Source: Pseudomonas sp. NC02
GTDB lineage: Bacteria; Pseudomonadota; Gammaproteobacteria; Pseudomonadales; Pseudomonadaceae
Direction of reading: 5' to 3'
NCBI RefSeq assembly: GCF_002874965.1
Contig: NZ_CP025624.1
Span: 2,480,001-2,544,000, forward strand
Length of the DNA: 64,000 bases
The notes below the pieces were generated by a model. The model did no database searches. It was not told the DNA's origin and saw nothing but the letters and a program-made list of their open reading frames with translations. Positions 37,984-47,344 of the stretch are shown here, one piece after another. A program made the translations under genes and the position numbers. How positions within the stretch are numbered: position 1 is the stretch's first letter; each line of letters opens with the position of its first letter.

Positions 37984-38778
37984 ATGCTCAAGAAAACAGC
38001 CCTGGCCCTGGCCGTCCTGATTGCCTCCTTCGACGCCCAGGCCGCCGAGGCCCTGCGTGTGGCGGCGGACCCGATTCCCCACGCGCAAATCCTCGAATAC
38101 GTGCAGAAGCTCGACCCGCAGCTGCAGCTGAAAATCATCGAAATCCCCAACGGCGTGAACTCCAATGAACTGCTGGCCCACGGTGATGTGGACGCCAACT
38201 ACTTCCAGCACTTGCCGTACCTGCACTCCCAGGAACAGGCTCTCGGCCAGAAATTCACAGTGGCGGCCACCGTGCATATCGAGCCGCTGGGTATCTATTC
38301 CCATCGCCACACCAGCTTTGCCCAGGTGCCGGATAAAGGCACCGTGGCCGTGCCCAACAACGTCACCAACCTGAGCCGTGCGCTGTACCTGCTGCAAGCC
38401 AACGGCCTGATCACGCTCAAGCCCGGTTTCAACGACCCGGCCAAGGACCAGGCAACGCCCAAGGACATTGCCGAGAACCCCAGGCACCTGAAGATCCTCG
38501 AGATCGAATCACCACAGATTCCTCGTGCCCTGGATGATGTCGACCTCGCCGTGATCAATGGCAACTACGCCCTCGAGGCCGGCCTGTCACCGGCCAAGGA
38601 TGCCCTTGGGCTGGAAAAAGCCCAGGGCAATCCCTACGCGAATATCCTCGTGACCACCCCGAAATTGCAGGACGACCCACGGATCAAACAGCTGGCCAAG
38701 GATCTGAATTCGCCGGAGGTGGCCAAGTTCATCACCGAGAAATATGCAGGCTCGGTGATTCCGGTAGCTATCGAATGA
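37984..38778 (+). CDS. metQ: MetQ/NlpA-family substrate-binding protein
   Basis: 264 residues of the NlpA/MetQ family ([63 protein letters not shown]). The N terminus is an ordinary signal peptide ([20 protein letters not shown]) without the lipobox Cys usual in MetQ, so a soluble periplasmic form is predicted. It supplies the adjacent ATPase and permease. The ligand may be methionine or a related organosulfur compound. It overlaps the ATPase gene by 4 bp. Confidence 0.85.
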   Translation: MLKKTALALAVLIASFDAQAAEALRVAADPIPHAQILEYVQKLDPQLQLKIIEIPNGVNSNELLAHGDVDANYFQHLPYLHSQEQALGQKFTVAATVHIEPLGIYSHRHTSFAQVPDKGTVAVPNNVTNLSRALYLLQANGLITLKPGFNDPAKDQATPKDIAENPRHLKILEIESPQIPRALDDVDLAVINGNYALEAGLSPAKDALGLEKAQGNPYANILVTTPKLQDDPRIKQLAKDLNSPEVAKFITEKYAGSVIPVAIE

Positions 38779-39521
38779 TCGTCGTCGAGCAGGTCAGCAA
38801 AACCTACGCCGATGGCCAGCCGCCGGCGCTGGATAACGTGTCGTTGCAGATTGCCGACGGTTCGATCTTCGGGATCGTGGGGCGGAGCGGGGCGGGCAAG
38901 AGTACTTTGCTGCGTTGCCTGAACCTGCTGGAGCGCCCGACCTCCGGGCGTATCCTCATGGACGGCCAGGACCTGACGCTGCTCAGTGACAAGCAACTGC
39001 GCCAGCAACGCCAGCGTATCGGCATGATCTTCCAGGGTTTCAACCTGCTGCATTCACGCAACGTCGCCGACAATGTGGCGGTGCCCCTGGAAATCGCCGG
39101 CCAGCCCAAGGCCGAGCGCGTTGCCCGGGTCAAGGAGTTGCTGGAACTGGTCGGCCTGAGTGACAAGGCGCTGGCGTTTCCGTCGCAACTGTCCGGCGGC
39201 CAGAAGCAGCGCGTCGGCATCGCCCGGGCACTGGCGGCGCGCCCGGATTATTTGCTGTCGGACGAAGCCACCAGCGCCCTCGACCCGGAAACCACCGCGT
39301 CGATCCTGGAACTGCTGCGCAGTATCAATCGGCAACTGGGGGTGACCATCGTGTTGATCACCCACGAGCTGGATGTGGTCAAGGCTATCTGCGACAGCGC
39401 GGTGTCCCTGGCCAATGGGCGTGTGGTGGAAAGCGGCAGCCTGATTCAATTGCAGGCCGATCCCGCCTCAAGCCTGGGCCGCTCACTGGCCCCCAGCCTG
39501 CCAGCGGTGAGGGCAGTATGA
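38775..39521 (+). CDS. metN: MetN-like ABC transporter ATP-binding protein (short form)
   Basis: 248 residues with Walker [21 protein letters not shown], signature [10 protein letters not shown], Walker [14 protein letters not shown] and H-loop LITHELDVV. The order and motifs fit MetN, but the protein stops at about 250 residues and lacks the C-terminal NIL (methionine-sensing) domain of canonical MetN. Uptake would thus not be trans-inhibited by cytoplasmic methionine. It overlaps both neighbours by 4 bp. Confidence 0.85.
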   Translation: MIVVEQVSKTYADGQPPALDNVSLQIADGSIFGIVGRSGAGKSTLLRCLNLLERPTSGRILMDGQDLTLLSDKQLRQQRQRIGMIFQGFNLLHSRNVADNVAVPLEIAGQPKAERVARVKELLELVGLSDKALAFPSQLSGGQKQRVGIARALAARPDYLLSDEATSALDPETTASILELLRSINRQLGVTIVLITHELDVVKAICDSAVSLANGRVVESGSLIQLQADPASSLGRSLAPSLPAVRAV

Positions 39522-40183
39522 AAACGGACTGGAACGACATCCTGCAACTGCTGCTCACGGCCACTGGCGAAACCCTGTACATGGTGCTGCTGGCGGCGGT
39601 CTTTACCTTGCTGATCGGCCTGCCCCTGGGGGTGCTGCTGTTTGTCAGTCGCCGCGGCGGGCTGTTCCCCTTGCCACGGGTGAACCGTGTGCTGGGTGCG
39701 GTGATCAACCTGGGCCGCTCATTGCCCTTTGTGGTGATGCTGATTGCCTTGATTCCACTGACCCGGCTGATCGTCGGCACCACCCTGGGCAGCACCGCCG
39801 CCGTGGTGCCGATCACCATTGGCGCCTTTCCGTTCTTTGCGCGGATTGTCGAGAACGCGCTGGACGAAGTGGACAAGGGGCGTATCGAAGCCATCGTTGC
39901 CATGGGCGGGGATATTCGGCACGTGATCTTCAAGGTGCTGCTGCCGGAGGCGCTGCCTGCGTTGCTTGCGGGGTTGACCCTGACCCTGGTGATGCTGATC
40001 GGCTTTTCGTCCATGGCCGGGGTGATTGGCGGTGGCGGCCTGGGGGACCTGGCGATTCGTTATGGGTACCAGCGTTTCAATAACCAGATCATGGTGGTGA
40101 CGGTGATTGTGTTGGTGGTGCTGGTCCAGGGCGTGCAAAGCCTGGGGGATCGTTGCGTGAGGTCGCTGGCGCATCGTCGATAA
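39518..40183 (+). CDS. metI: MetI-like ABC transporter permease
   Basis: A 221-residue permease with about five helices and the conserved loop [56 protein letters not shown] is diagnostic of MetI. Final member of the oxygenase-MetQNI operon. About 100 bp of AT-rich spacer separates it from the sigma54 activator gene. Confidence 0.88.
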   Translation: MKTDWNDILQLLLTATGETLYMVLLAAVFTLLIGLPLGVLLFVSRRGGLFPLPRVNRVLGAVINLGRSLPFVVMLIALIPLTRLIVGTTLGSTAAVVPITIGAFPFFARIVENALDEVDKGRIEAIVAMGGDIRHVIFKVLLPEALPALLAGLTLTLVMLIGFSSMAGVIGGGGLGDLAIRYGYQRFNNQIMVVTVIVLVVLVQGVQSLGDRCVRSLAHRR

Positions 40184-40282
40184 ACGGTTATGTACTAATG
40201 AATTTTTAATATTTCTAGTTATATGCGTGACTGAGTAAAGTTCCCTTACGTACCTTCACCTCGTCGCCGGGAAATACTCTTC

Positions 40283-41362
<1,080 letters not shown>

Positions 41363-41371
41363 TTTTTTGGT

Positions 41372-42169
41372 GTACATATCCGTTATTTGGGTAACGGCTG
41401 CTTATGGTTTCGCTCTTACAGCGAGTCACTTTGCAAAAGCGGCAAAGTAACCAAAGCGCTCTGCCCCGCCTGTCGGCGCCTCGCTAGGGCTCGGCGTTCC
41501 CTCACTCCGGCATTGCTCCGCGGGCCGCCGCGATGGGCCATCCTTGGCCCAGCGCGGCTAAACCGGCGTCCTGCCGGTTTACCCGCTCCGCAATACCTGC
41601 GTTCGGCCTCGGGCTTATTGGGGCAGTCAGATCAAAAGCAAAAGCACAGCGGCCTCCCGGCCGGCTTGAGTGTTAAAAGCATAAGCAAAGACCAGAGCGA
41701 AAACAGATCTGCTTTTCTGTGGGAGCGGGCTTGCTCGCGAAAAACCTGAGGTCGCCGCGTTCATCCAGAATGCCCGCGTCATCGTTAAAGACCTTCGCGA
41801 GCAAGCCCGCTCCCACATTTTGGACCGTGCCCGCTTTAGATTTTGATCTGGCTTTTAACACTCAAGCCGGCCGGGAGGCCGCTGTGCTCTTGCTTTTGAT
41901 CTTGATCTTGGGCGCCCCGTTAAACCACGCTGGCCGAACGCAGGCTTTGGAGCGTGGGTAACCCGGCAGGACGCCGGGTTAGCCGTCCTGGGCCAGGGAT
42001 GGCCCATGACGGCGGCCCACGGTCCAAAGCCTGCGTGAGGGCACTCCGAGCCTAAGCGAGGAGCCGAGTGGTGGGGCAAGAGCGTTTTGCTTACTTTTGC
42101 GCTGTTCAAAAGTGAGCCGCTGTAAGAGCGGAACCAATATCAGCCATAACCGAAGAAACGGATATGTAC
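41372..42169. repeat. Large near-palindromic composite repeat, copy C (best-preserved ends)
   Basis: 798 bp with exact 13-bp terminal inverted repeats, GTACATATCCGTT at the left and AACGGATATGTAC at the right. Arms of about 350 bp surround a REP pair at 41718-41817. It fills the convergent gap between the activator stop (41362) and the monooxygenase stop (42174). Blocks match copy A closely over most of their length. No gene is seen within. Confidence 0.9.
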
Positions 42170-42173
42170 TCAA

Positions 42174-43316
42174 TCAACCCCGACCCACCTCTACATCCCT
42201 CCCCGAAGCCCCAATCCTGCGTAACAAAGGCAACACCTCCGCCCCCACATGAATCGACTCTTCCAGATGCGGAAACCCCGAGAGAATAAAGCTGTCCACC
42301 CCAAGCTGGTGATACTCCTCGATCCGCTCCGCCACCCGCTCATAACTCCCCACCAGCGCCGTCCCGGCCCCGCCCCGTACCAGGCCCACACCGGCCCAGA
42401 GGTTGGCCGAAACCTCCAGCTCCCGCGCCCCACGCCCACGGCCTTTCATCAACTCGGTCTGGCGACTCTGCCCCACCGATTCATACTTGGCCATCTGCCG
42501 CTGCGCCTGGTCAATGGCGTCCTTGGGTATCTCCTCCAACAGCCGCTCCACATGCGCCCAGGCCGCCTCGTCAGTGCGATCGGCAAAGATGTGCAAGCGC
42601 AACCCAAAGCGCAACGTCCGCCCCTGCATCGCGGCCAACTCACGCATCCGCAGCACCCGCTCGGCAATCATCGCCGGCGGCTCACACCACATCAGGTACG
42701 TCTGCCCATGGGCAGCCCCCACCTGCTCGGCAGCCTCGGAGGCACCCCCAAAATAGATCGCCGGCACCTCGGCCCCAGGCGCCACCGGCGTGTTGATCCC
42801 ACTGCGGTAGTAGCGCCCCGGATGCGCCGCCTGCTTGCCAGCCCACACCGCCTGGAACACCTGCAAAAACTCCGCAGTACGCGCATAACGCTCATCGTGT
42901 TCGAGAAAGTCCCCCAACGAACGCTGCTCAAAACGGCTGGACCCTGTCACCACATGCAACGCCAGGCGATTCTCGCTGAGCAATTGCAAGGTCGCCGCGC
43001 GGTGGGCGGTATAGGCCGGCAGCTCCATGCCTGGTCGCAACGTCAGGAGGAATTTAAGCCGTCGCACCTCCTGGGCCAGCACCGCGGTAATCAGCCACGG
43101 ATCCTCGAAACCGCTGGCGGTGGGCACCATGATTCCGTCGAACCCGGCCTGTTCGGTAGCCCGCACGATCTGGCGCAGGTAATCGAGGGTGGGGGCACGT
43201 TCGCCTTGCTGGAACAGCCCGACCTTGGGCAGGCCGCTGCTGGTGAGGTGGCGACCGTCGCCATTGGTGGGCAGGAACCAGTCGAGCTGGATCGGGGGGC
43301 GAACCTCAGTGTTCAT
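42174..43316 (-). CDS. ssuD: FMNH2-dependent alkanesulfonate monooxygenase, SsuD/MsuD-like
   Basis: A 380-residue bacterial luciferase-like protein very similar in pattern to SsuD: WFLPTNGDGRHL near the N terminus, LTLRPGMELPAYTAHRAATL, HVVTGSS, the active-site His in RFGLRLHIF, and the Arg-containing loop LWAGVGLVRGGAGTALVG. It should desulfonate alkanesulfonates to aldehyde and sulfite using FMNH2 from a reductase that is not encoded in the window. ATG at 43316 (MNTEVRPP) is inside the end of the preceding gene (11-bp overlap). Last gene of the minus-strand operon. Confidence 0.87.
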   Translation of the reverse strand: MNTEVRPPIQLDWFLPTNGDGRHLTSSGLPKVGLFQQGERAPTLDYLRQIVRATEQAGFDGIMVPTASGFEDPWLITAVLAQEVRRLKFLLTLRPGMELPAYTAHRAATLQLLSENRLALHVVTGSSRFEQRSLGDFLEHDERYARTAEFLQVFQAVWAGKQAAHPGRYYRSGINTPVAPGAEVPAIYFGGASEAAEQVGAAHGQTYLMWCEPPAMIAERVLRMRELAAMQGRTLRFGLRLHIFADRTDEAAWAHVERLLEEIPKDAIDQAQRQMAKYESVGQSRQTELMKGRGRGARELEVSANLWAGVGLVRGGAGTALVGSYERVAERIEEYHQLGVDSFILSGFPHLEESIHVGAEVLPLLRRIGASGRDVEVGRG

Positions 43317-44298
43317 GGTGCAGGTGCTCCTTGCGCAGGCCGTGTTGAAAAAGCAGCGGCAGGATCTGTTCACCAAAGCGCAGCACTTCGCCGACCGCCG
43401 GGCCGCCTTGCAGGATGATGTGGCCAAGGCCCAGGCCGTGCAGTTCCTGCAGGCGCGTGGCGATTTGGCGGGGCGTGCCCACCAGGATCAACGGTTGGCC
43501 AGGGTGCAGTTGCAGCAGGTTCGGGTGGATCTCCCACTGGCGCAACGGGTGACGGTCGCGGGGCACGGTGGCGATGCGGTGGTTGGGCAGGTCCTGGGTC
43601 GGCAGCAGGGCGGCGGCGGTTTCCCAGGCCAGGTCCTCGCTGTCGCCGATGACCAGGCCGAAGGTACAGGCAAAGGCCAGGCCCGGCTGAAGCTGGCGCC
43701 AGCGTTGTATTTCCTGGTCCAGCCACTGCGGATGCCCAGGCCGCAACAAGCAGACCTGGGCGTGGCCAGCCACCAGCGCGTGGCTTTGGCTGTCGTCCAG
43801 CACCAGTGGCGGCGCGGGCAGTTCGCGGCGGGCGACGCCGGCGTTTTCCAGTTGGAAATAGCGGCCTTGATAATCCAGGCCGCCGTCATTCGGTGCCAGC
43901 AGTTGTTGGAGAATCTCCAGGTATTCGCCGATGCGTTCGCTGCGCTGGTCGCGGTTCAGCCATTCGCCAAACGCACTGCGCAGGCTGCCTTGTTCGCCGT
44001 CGGGCAAGTGCAGGCGCACCCGGTGGCTGCTGATCGATTGCAGGCTTTGCAGGGTGGTGGCCAGGGCCGCCGGCAGCATGACTTCCGGCGGTACGCTCAC
44101 CGACAATTGCACCCGTCGGGTGTGGGCGCACAACGCCGCCGCCACCCCGAGGCTGTCGGCACACAGCGCGCCGCCGGGGATCCACAGGCCGTCGATGCCG
44201 GCGTATTCCACCGCCTGGGCCAGCTGGATCCACTGCCCCGGCCGCGCCGCCCAGTCGGGGGTACAGAGGGGCATCAACCAACTGAATTCAAGGGGCAT
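43306..44298 (-). CDS. Divergent SsuD-like luciferase-family monooxygenase
   Basis: 330 residues starting MPLEFSWLMPLCTP, with GGAG upstream. It keeps the TIM-barrel pattern (AQAVEYAGIDGLWIPGGA, LILVGTPRQIATRLQELH, LGHIILQGGPAVGEV) but lacks the RGGAG arginine loop that closes the SsuD active site; that segment is replaced by HPNLLQLHPGQPLILVG. It may act on a different substrate, or be a subunit or regulator of its neighbour. It overlaps ssuD by 11 bp, so the two are co-translated. A family-2 repeat separates it from the upstream gene. Confidence 0.75.
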   Translation of the reverse strand: MPLEFSWLMPLCTPDWAARPGQWIQLAQAVEYAGIDGLWIPGGALCADSLGVAAALCAHTRRVQLSVSVPPEVMLPAALATTLQSLQSISSHRVRLHLPDGEQGSLRSAFGEWLNRDQRSERIGEYLEILQQLLAPNDGGLDYQGRYFQLENAGVARRELPAPPLVLDDSQSHALVAGHAQVCLLRPGHPQWLDQEIQRWRQLQPGLAFACTFGLVIGDSEDLAWETAAALLPTQDLPNHRIATVPRDRHPLRQWEIHPNLLQLHPGQPLILVGTPRQIATRLQELHGLGLGHIILQGGPAVGEVLRFGEQILPLLFQHGLRKEHLHHEH

Positions 44299-44338
44299 AC
44301 ACGGGCTCCATAGTTTGGCATCAGCATCACGCGTCGTC

Positions 44339-44425
44339 GTAGCAGCTGTCGAGCCCCGGCGAGGCTGCGTTCGCGGTGTATCTGACACACCGCTACGCAG
44401 CCTCGTTTCACTCGACAGCTGCTAC
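44339..44425. repeat. Palindromic repeat family 2, copy 2, within the monooxygenase operon
   Basis: GTAGCAGCTGTCGAGCC...CTCGACAGCTGCTAC forms an 87-bp hairpin in the 159-bp gap between two monooxygenase genes on the same strand. It may cause polarity between the upstream block and the ssuD pair. No separate promoter is evident in the remaining sequence. Confidence 0.88.
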
Positions 44426-44457
44426 GGGAGCTGACGCTTTCAGGGCGTTTGATCATC

Positions 44458-45444
44458 CTACTCTCGTCCTCGCCATCCGAGGGCCGGGGCGATGTCCCGG
44501 GCGATGATTTCCAGGCGCTTGAGGATCTGCGCCTGGGTCGAGCTTTCGGCCTGGACCACGGCGATCACGTAGTCAGCATAGGGCAGCAGGGACGGGTCCT
44601 GTTGCAGGCTGGCGATCACTTCGTCGGGATGGCCGTGGTGCACGTTCATCAGGCGCAGGTGCTCCTGCAGGTCCACGGCTTGATCGATCAGGCCTTCGCG
44701 TTGCAGGCGCGGGATGTGGCGCTCGATATCCACCGCCAGTTCCGCTTGGGCACCGGCGCGATCCGCTGCCGGGAAAATTGCCCGCACCACGCCGATTCTC
44801 GGTGGGCGATCGGTGCGGGTCCAGGCATTCAAGTAGGCATCGGCCAGGGGTTTTTGCACCGTCAGCGGATCGTGGGTGGCGGTGCCCAGCAGCAAGCCGT
44901 TGCCCTGGCTGGCGGTGTATGCCGCGCCTTCGAGGCTGCCGTGAGAGTGCCACAAGCGGCTGCTCAAGCCGGTTGCTGGCGGTTGCAGGGTCAGCGCGCT
45001 GTGGGGCGTCAATGCCTCGCCGTCGAGTAACTGCTGGACCTGCTGCTGGTGTTCGCTGAAATCGACCTGGCGTTGCATGGCATCACGGCCAAACGCGCTG
45101 AAATTGTCGAGGTTGGCGCCGCCGCTGCCCAGGCCCAATTGCACCCGGCCGCCGCTCAGGGCATCGAGCACACTGGCGTCTTCCGCCAGGCGGATCGGGT
45201 CTTCGAAAGGCAGCACGATCACCCCGGTGCCCAGTTCGATATGCCGGGTTCGCTCGGCCACCGCCGCCAGCAATACCAGCGGCGAGGGCAGCCGGCCAAA
45301 GCCGTTGCTCAGGTGGTGCTGGGCAATCCAGCCACCGTCGAAACCGAGGGCCTCGGCGACTTCGAATTGTTCGATCAGGTCGCGGTAGACCTGCTGTGGA
45401 TCGTCGCCAAAGGCGTGGCTGAGAAAGCCCAGTTTGAAGCTCAT
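44458..45444 (-). CDS. LLM-class flavin-dependent oxidoreductase (luciferase-like), paralogue 1
   Basis: A 328-residue luciferase-like monooxygenase: KLGFLSHAFGDDPQQVYRDLIEQFEVAE, GGWIAQHHLSNGFGRLPSPLVLLAAVAERT, GTGVIVLPFEDPIRLAEDASVLD. It is clearly paralogous to the next upstream gene; both share the WVAQHH/WIAQHH core and the ALGW C terminus, pointing to a tandem duplication. It probably uses reduced FMN to attack an organosulfur substrate. It overlaps paralogue 2 by 4 bp. Confidence 0.83.
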   Translation of the reverse strand: MSFKLGFLSHAFGDDPQQVYRDLIEQFEVAEALGFDGGWIAQHHLSNGFGRLPSPLVLLAAVAERTRHIELGTGVIVLPFEDPIRLAEDASVLDALSGGRVQLGLGSGGANLDNFSAFGRDAMQRQVDFSEHQQQVQQLLDGEALTPHSALTLQPPATGLSSRLWHSHGSLEGAAYTASQGNGLLLGTATHDPLTVQKPLADAYLNAWTRTDRPPRIGVVRAIFPAADRAGAQAELAVDIERHIPRLQREGLIDQAVDLQEHLRLMNVHHGHPDEVIASLQQDPSLLPYADYVIAVVQAESSTQAQILKRLEIIARDIAPALGWRGRE

Positions 45445-46430
45445 GTCAGGGTTCCTTGGGGCAGTGTCGGTTGCCAGCCCAGGGCCGGGGCGATCTGTTC
45501 GCGGATGATTTCCAGCGCGCGGATCGCCTCCCGCAGCGGGGTGCTGGCGGTCTGTACTTGCAGCACCAGGTGGTCGTTGGCCGTCAGGCTCGGGCCTTGC
45601 TGCAACTGCTCGATGATCTGCTCGACCGGGCCGTGCAGGATGCCGAGGCGCCTGAGGGTGGCGTCGAAATCATCATCCATCGGCGCCTTGTACACGCCGA
45701 TGCTCTGTTGGCGTTGCACGTAGGCCTGGATATCGTTGCGCGTGGCGGCGTCCGGGTTCGGGATCAGCGCCTGTACCCGTGTGACACGGGGCGGGGTGCC
45801 GTTGTCACCGGTCCAGGCGTTGCGATAGCGCTTGACCAGTTCTACCCCGGCTTCGGGCGGCAGGTGCGGGTTGGGCGCCATGATCAGGCCGTGGCCGCGC
45901 TCGGCCACCCGTTCCACCCGTGAGGTGGCTTCCCAGATTCGCTGCCCAAGGCCGGCTGCCCGTGGCAACAGGCGCGAGCCGCTGTCGGTCAGGGGGGCGT
46001 TGCCCAGGGCATGGATCAACTGTTGCAGGTGCTGCTCATAATCGCGGTGGCGCGCCTCAGGCTCACGACCGAATGCGGTGAACGTGTCGGGATCAAAACC
46101 CGCACCCAGGCCCAGCTCCAGCCGGCCATTGCTCAACAGGTCCAGCACCGAGGCGTCTTCCGCCAGGCGCAGCGGCGCTTCCTGGGGCAACACGATAATC
46201 CCGGTGCCCAGGCTGATCCGCCGGGTGCGCTGGGCGATGGCGGCAAGCAATACCAGGGGCGAGGGCAGGCGGCCGTTTTCGCTGGCGAAGTGGTGCTGCG
46301 CCACCCAGCCACTGTCAAAGCCCAACTCTTCGGCGACCTTGAACAACTCCACGGTGTCGCGGTAGACCTTGGGCTCGAAGCCGGGGCTGTAGACGCGGCT
46401 GAGAAACCCCAGGGAAAAACGCGAACTCAT
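45441..46430 (-). CDS. LLM-class flavin-dependent oxidoreductase (luciferase-like), paralogue 2
   Basis: A 329-residue luciferase-like monooxygenase starting MSSRFSLGFLSRVY. Core motifs are WVAQHHFASENGRLPSPLVLLAAIAQRT, GTGIIVLPQEAPLRLAEDASVLDLLSNGR and APALGWQPTL at the C terminus. ATG at 46430 overlaps the surE-like stop (4 bp), placing it firmly in the operon. Its substrate is unknown; the operon context suggests organosulfur or a related carbon-heteroatom bond. Confidence 0.83.
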   Translation of the reverse strand: MSSRFSLGFLSRVYSPGFEPKVYRDTVELFKVAEELGFDSGWVAQHHFASENGRLPSPLVLLAAIAQRTRRISLGTGIIVLPQEAPLRLAEDASVLDLLSNGRLELGLGAGFDPDTFTAFGREPEARHRDYEQHLQQLIHALGNAPLTDSGSRLLPRAAGLGQRIWEATSRVERVAERGHGLIMAPNPHLPPEAGVELVKRYRNAWTGDNGTPPRVTRVQALIPNPDAATRNDIQAYVQRQQSIGVYKAPMDDDFDATLRRLGILHGPVEQIIEQLQQGPSLTANDHLVLQVQTASTPLREAIRALEIIREQIAPALGWQPTLPQGTLT

Positions 46431-47344
46431 GGCTGCACCTCGCGGGCCAGTTGTTTTTGCAGGGCGGGGCCGGCGTTGATCGACTCCGGCAGGCCGCTGA
46501 ACGGGCTGATGGTCAAGTAACCCTTGTTGAGCCATACCGCCTCATCCTGCTTCTGCTGCTCGGCGGTGGCGGCGGGGCTGTACTGGAAGCCGATGCCGGG
46601 TTTGCCCGGCAGTTTGAATTGCTTGAGGTCGTCGGTGTACACCGCTTCAAAACCCACGTAGCTGCCGATGCGGGTGAGTTTCACGCCCTTGATCCGTGGG
46701 TCTTTTGGCAGGTTGATATTCAGGCCCAGGCCCTTGGGCAAGAGCGCGCCGTCGGGCTGGCGATGCTGGTCCAGGGCATTGACCAGCTTCGCCACCAGTT
46801 GCGCCGCGCGTTGTGGGCCTGCCTCCTTCAAATCGGTGCTGACTGCCAGCGCCGGAATGCCCGCCTGCACCGCGACACTGGCGACGTTGAACGTGCCGGA
46901 AGCGCTGTTGATCGCCCCCAGGTTATTCCCGGGGTTGGGGCCGACGATCACCAGGTCGGGGTGGGGCATGACTTTTTTCAGGCCCATCAGCAGGGCCATT
47001 ACCGGCGTACCGCTGATTTCGATCTGCACGTCTTTGCCGGCGCATTCGGGGCTCTGGCACACGCCGTTTTCAGTGGTGCTGATGTAGTAACTGTCGGGGT
47101 AGGCCGGGTCGTCGTCATGGCCAACGGTGACTTCGCGACCAAAGAAAAACGCACCGCCCCGTGCGCTCTGGTCGGCCTGCGGTGCGGCAATCCGCACCGT
47201 ATGCCCCTGGGCCTTGAGCTCGGTGTACAGGGCGCGAATATTGGGGTGCTGATAACCGTCGTCGTTGCTCAGCAAAATGTTCAGGGCAAAGGCCTTCGAG
47301 ACGAACAGGCTGCCGACTGCCAGCATCCATGCGCTGCGCTTCAT
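46427..47344 (-). CDS. SurE-like 5'/3'-nucleotidase (acid phosphatase) with signal peptide
   Basis: 305 residues. A signal peptide (MKRSAWMLAVGSLFVSKAFA) is followed directly by the SurE fold: NILLSNDDGYQHPNIRAL with the metal-binding Asp pair, APQADQSARGG, then VIVGPNPGNNLGAINSASGT. Canonical SurE is cytoplasmic and lacks a signal. This form should act in the periplasm as a metal-dependent phosphatase. Coupled by 4-bp overlaps to monooxygenase genes on both sides, so it may dephosphorylate a nutrient before uptake. The mature part carries a Cys-x4-Cys (CQSPEC). Confidence 0.83.
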   Translation of the reverse strand: MKRSAWMLAVGSLFVSKAFALNILLSNDDGYQHPNIRALYTELKAQGHTVRIAAPQADQSARGGAFFFGREVTVGHDDDPAYPDSYYISTTENGVCQSPECAGKDVQIEISGTPVMALLMGLKKVMPHPDLVIVGPNPGNNLGAINSASGTFNVASVAVQAGIPALAVSTDLKEAGPQRAAQLVAKLVNALDQHRQPDGALLPKGLGLNINLPKDPRIKGVKLTRIGSYVGFEAVYTDDLKQFKLPGKPGIGFQYSPAATAEQQKQDEAVWLNKGYLTISPFSGLPESINAGPALQKQLAREVQP

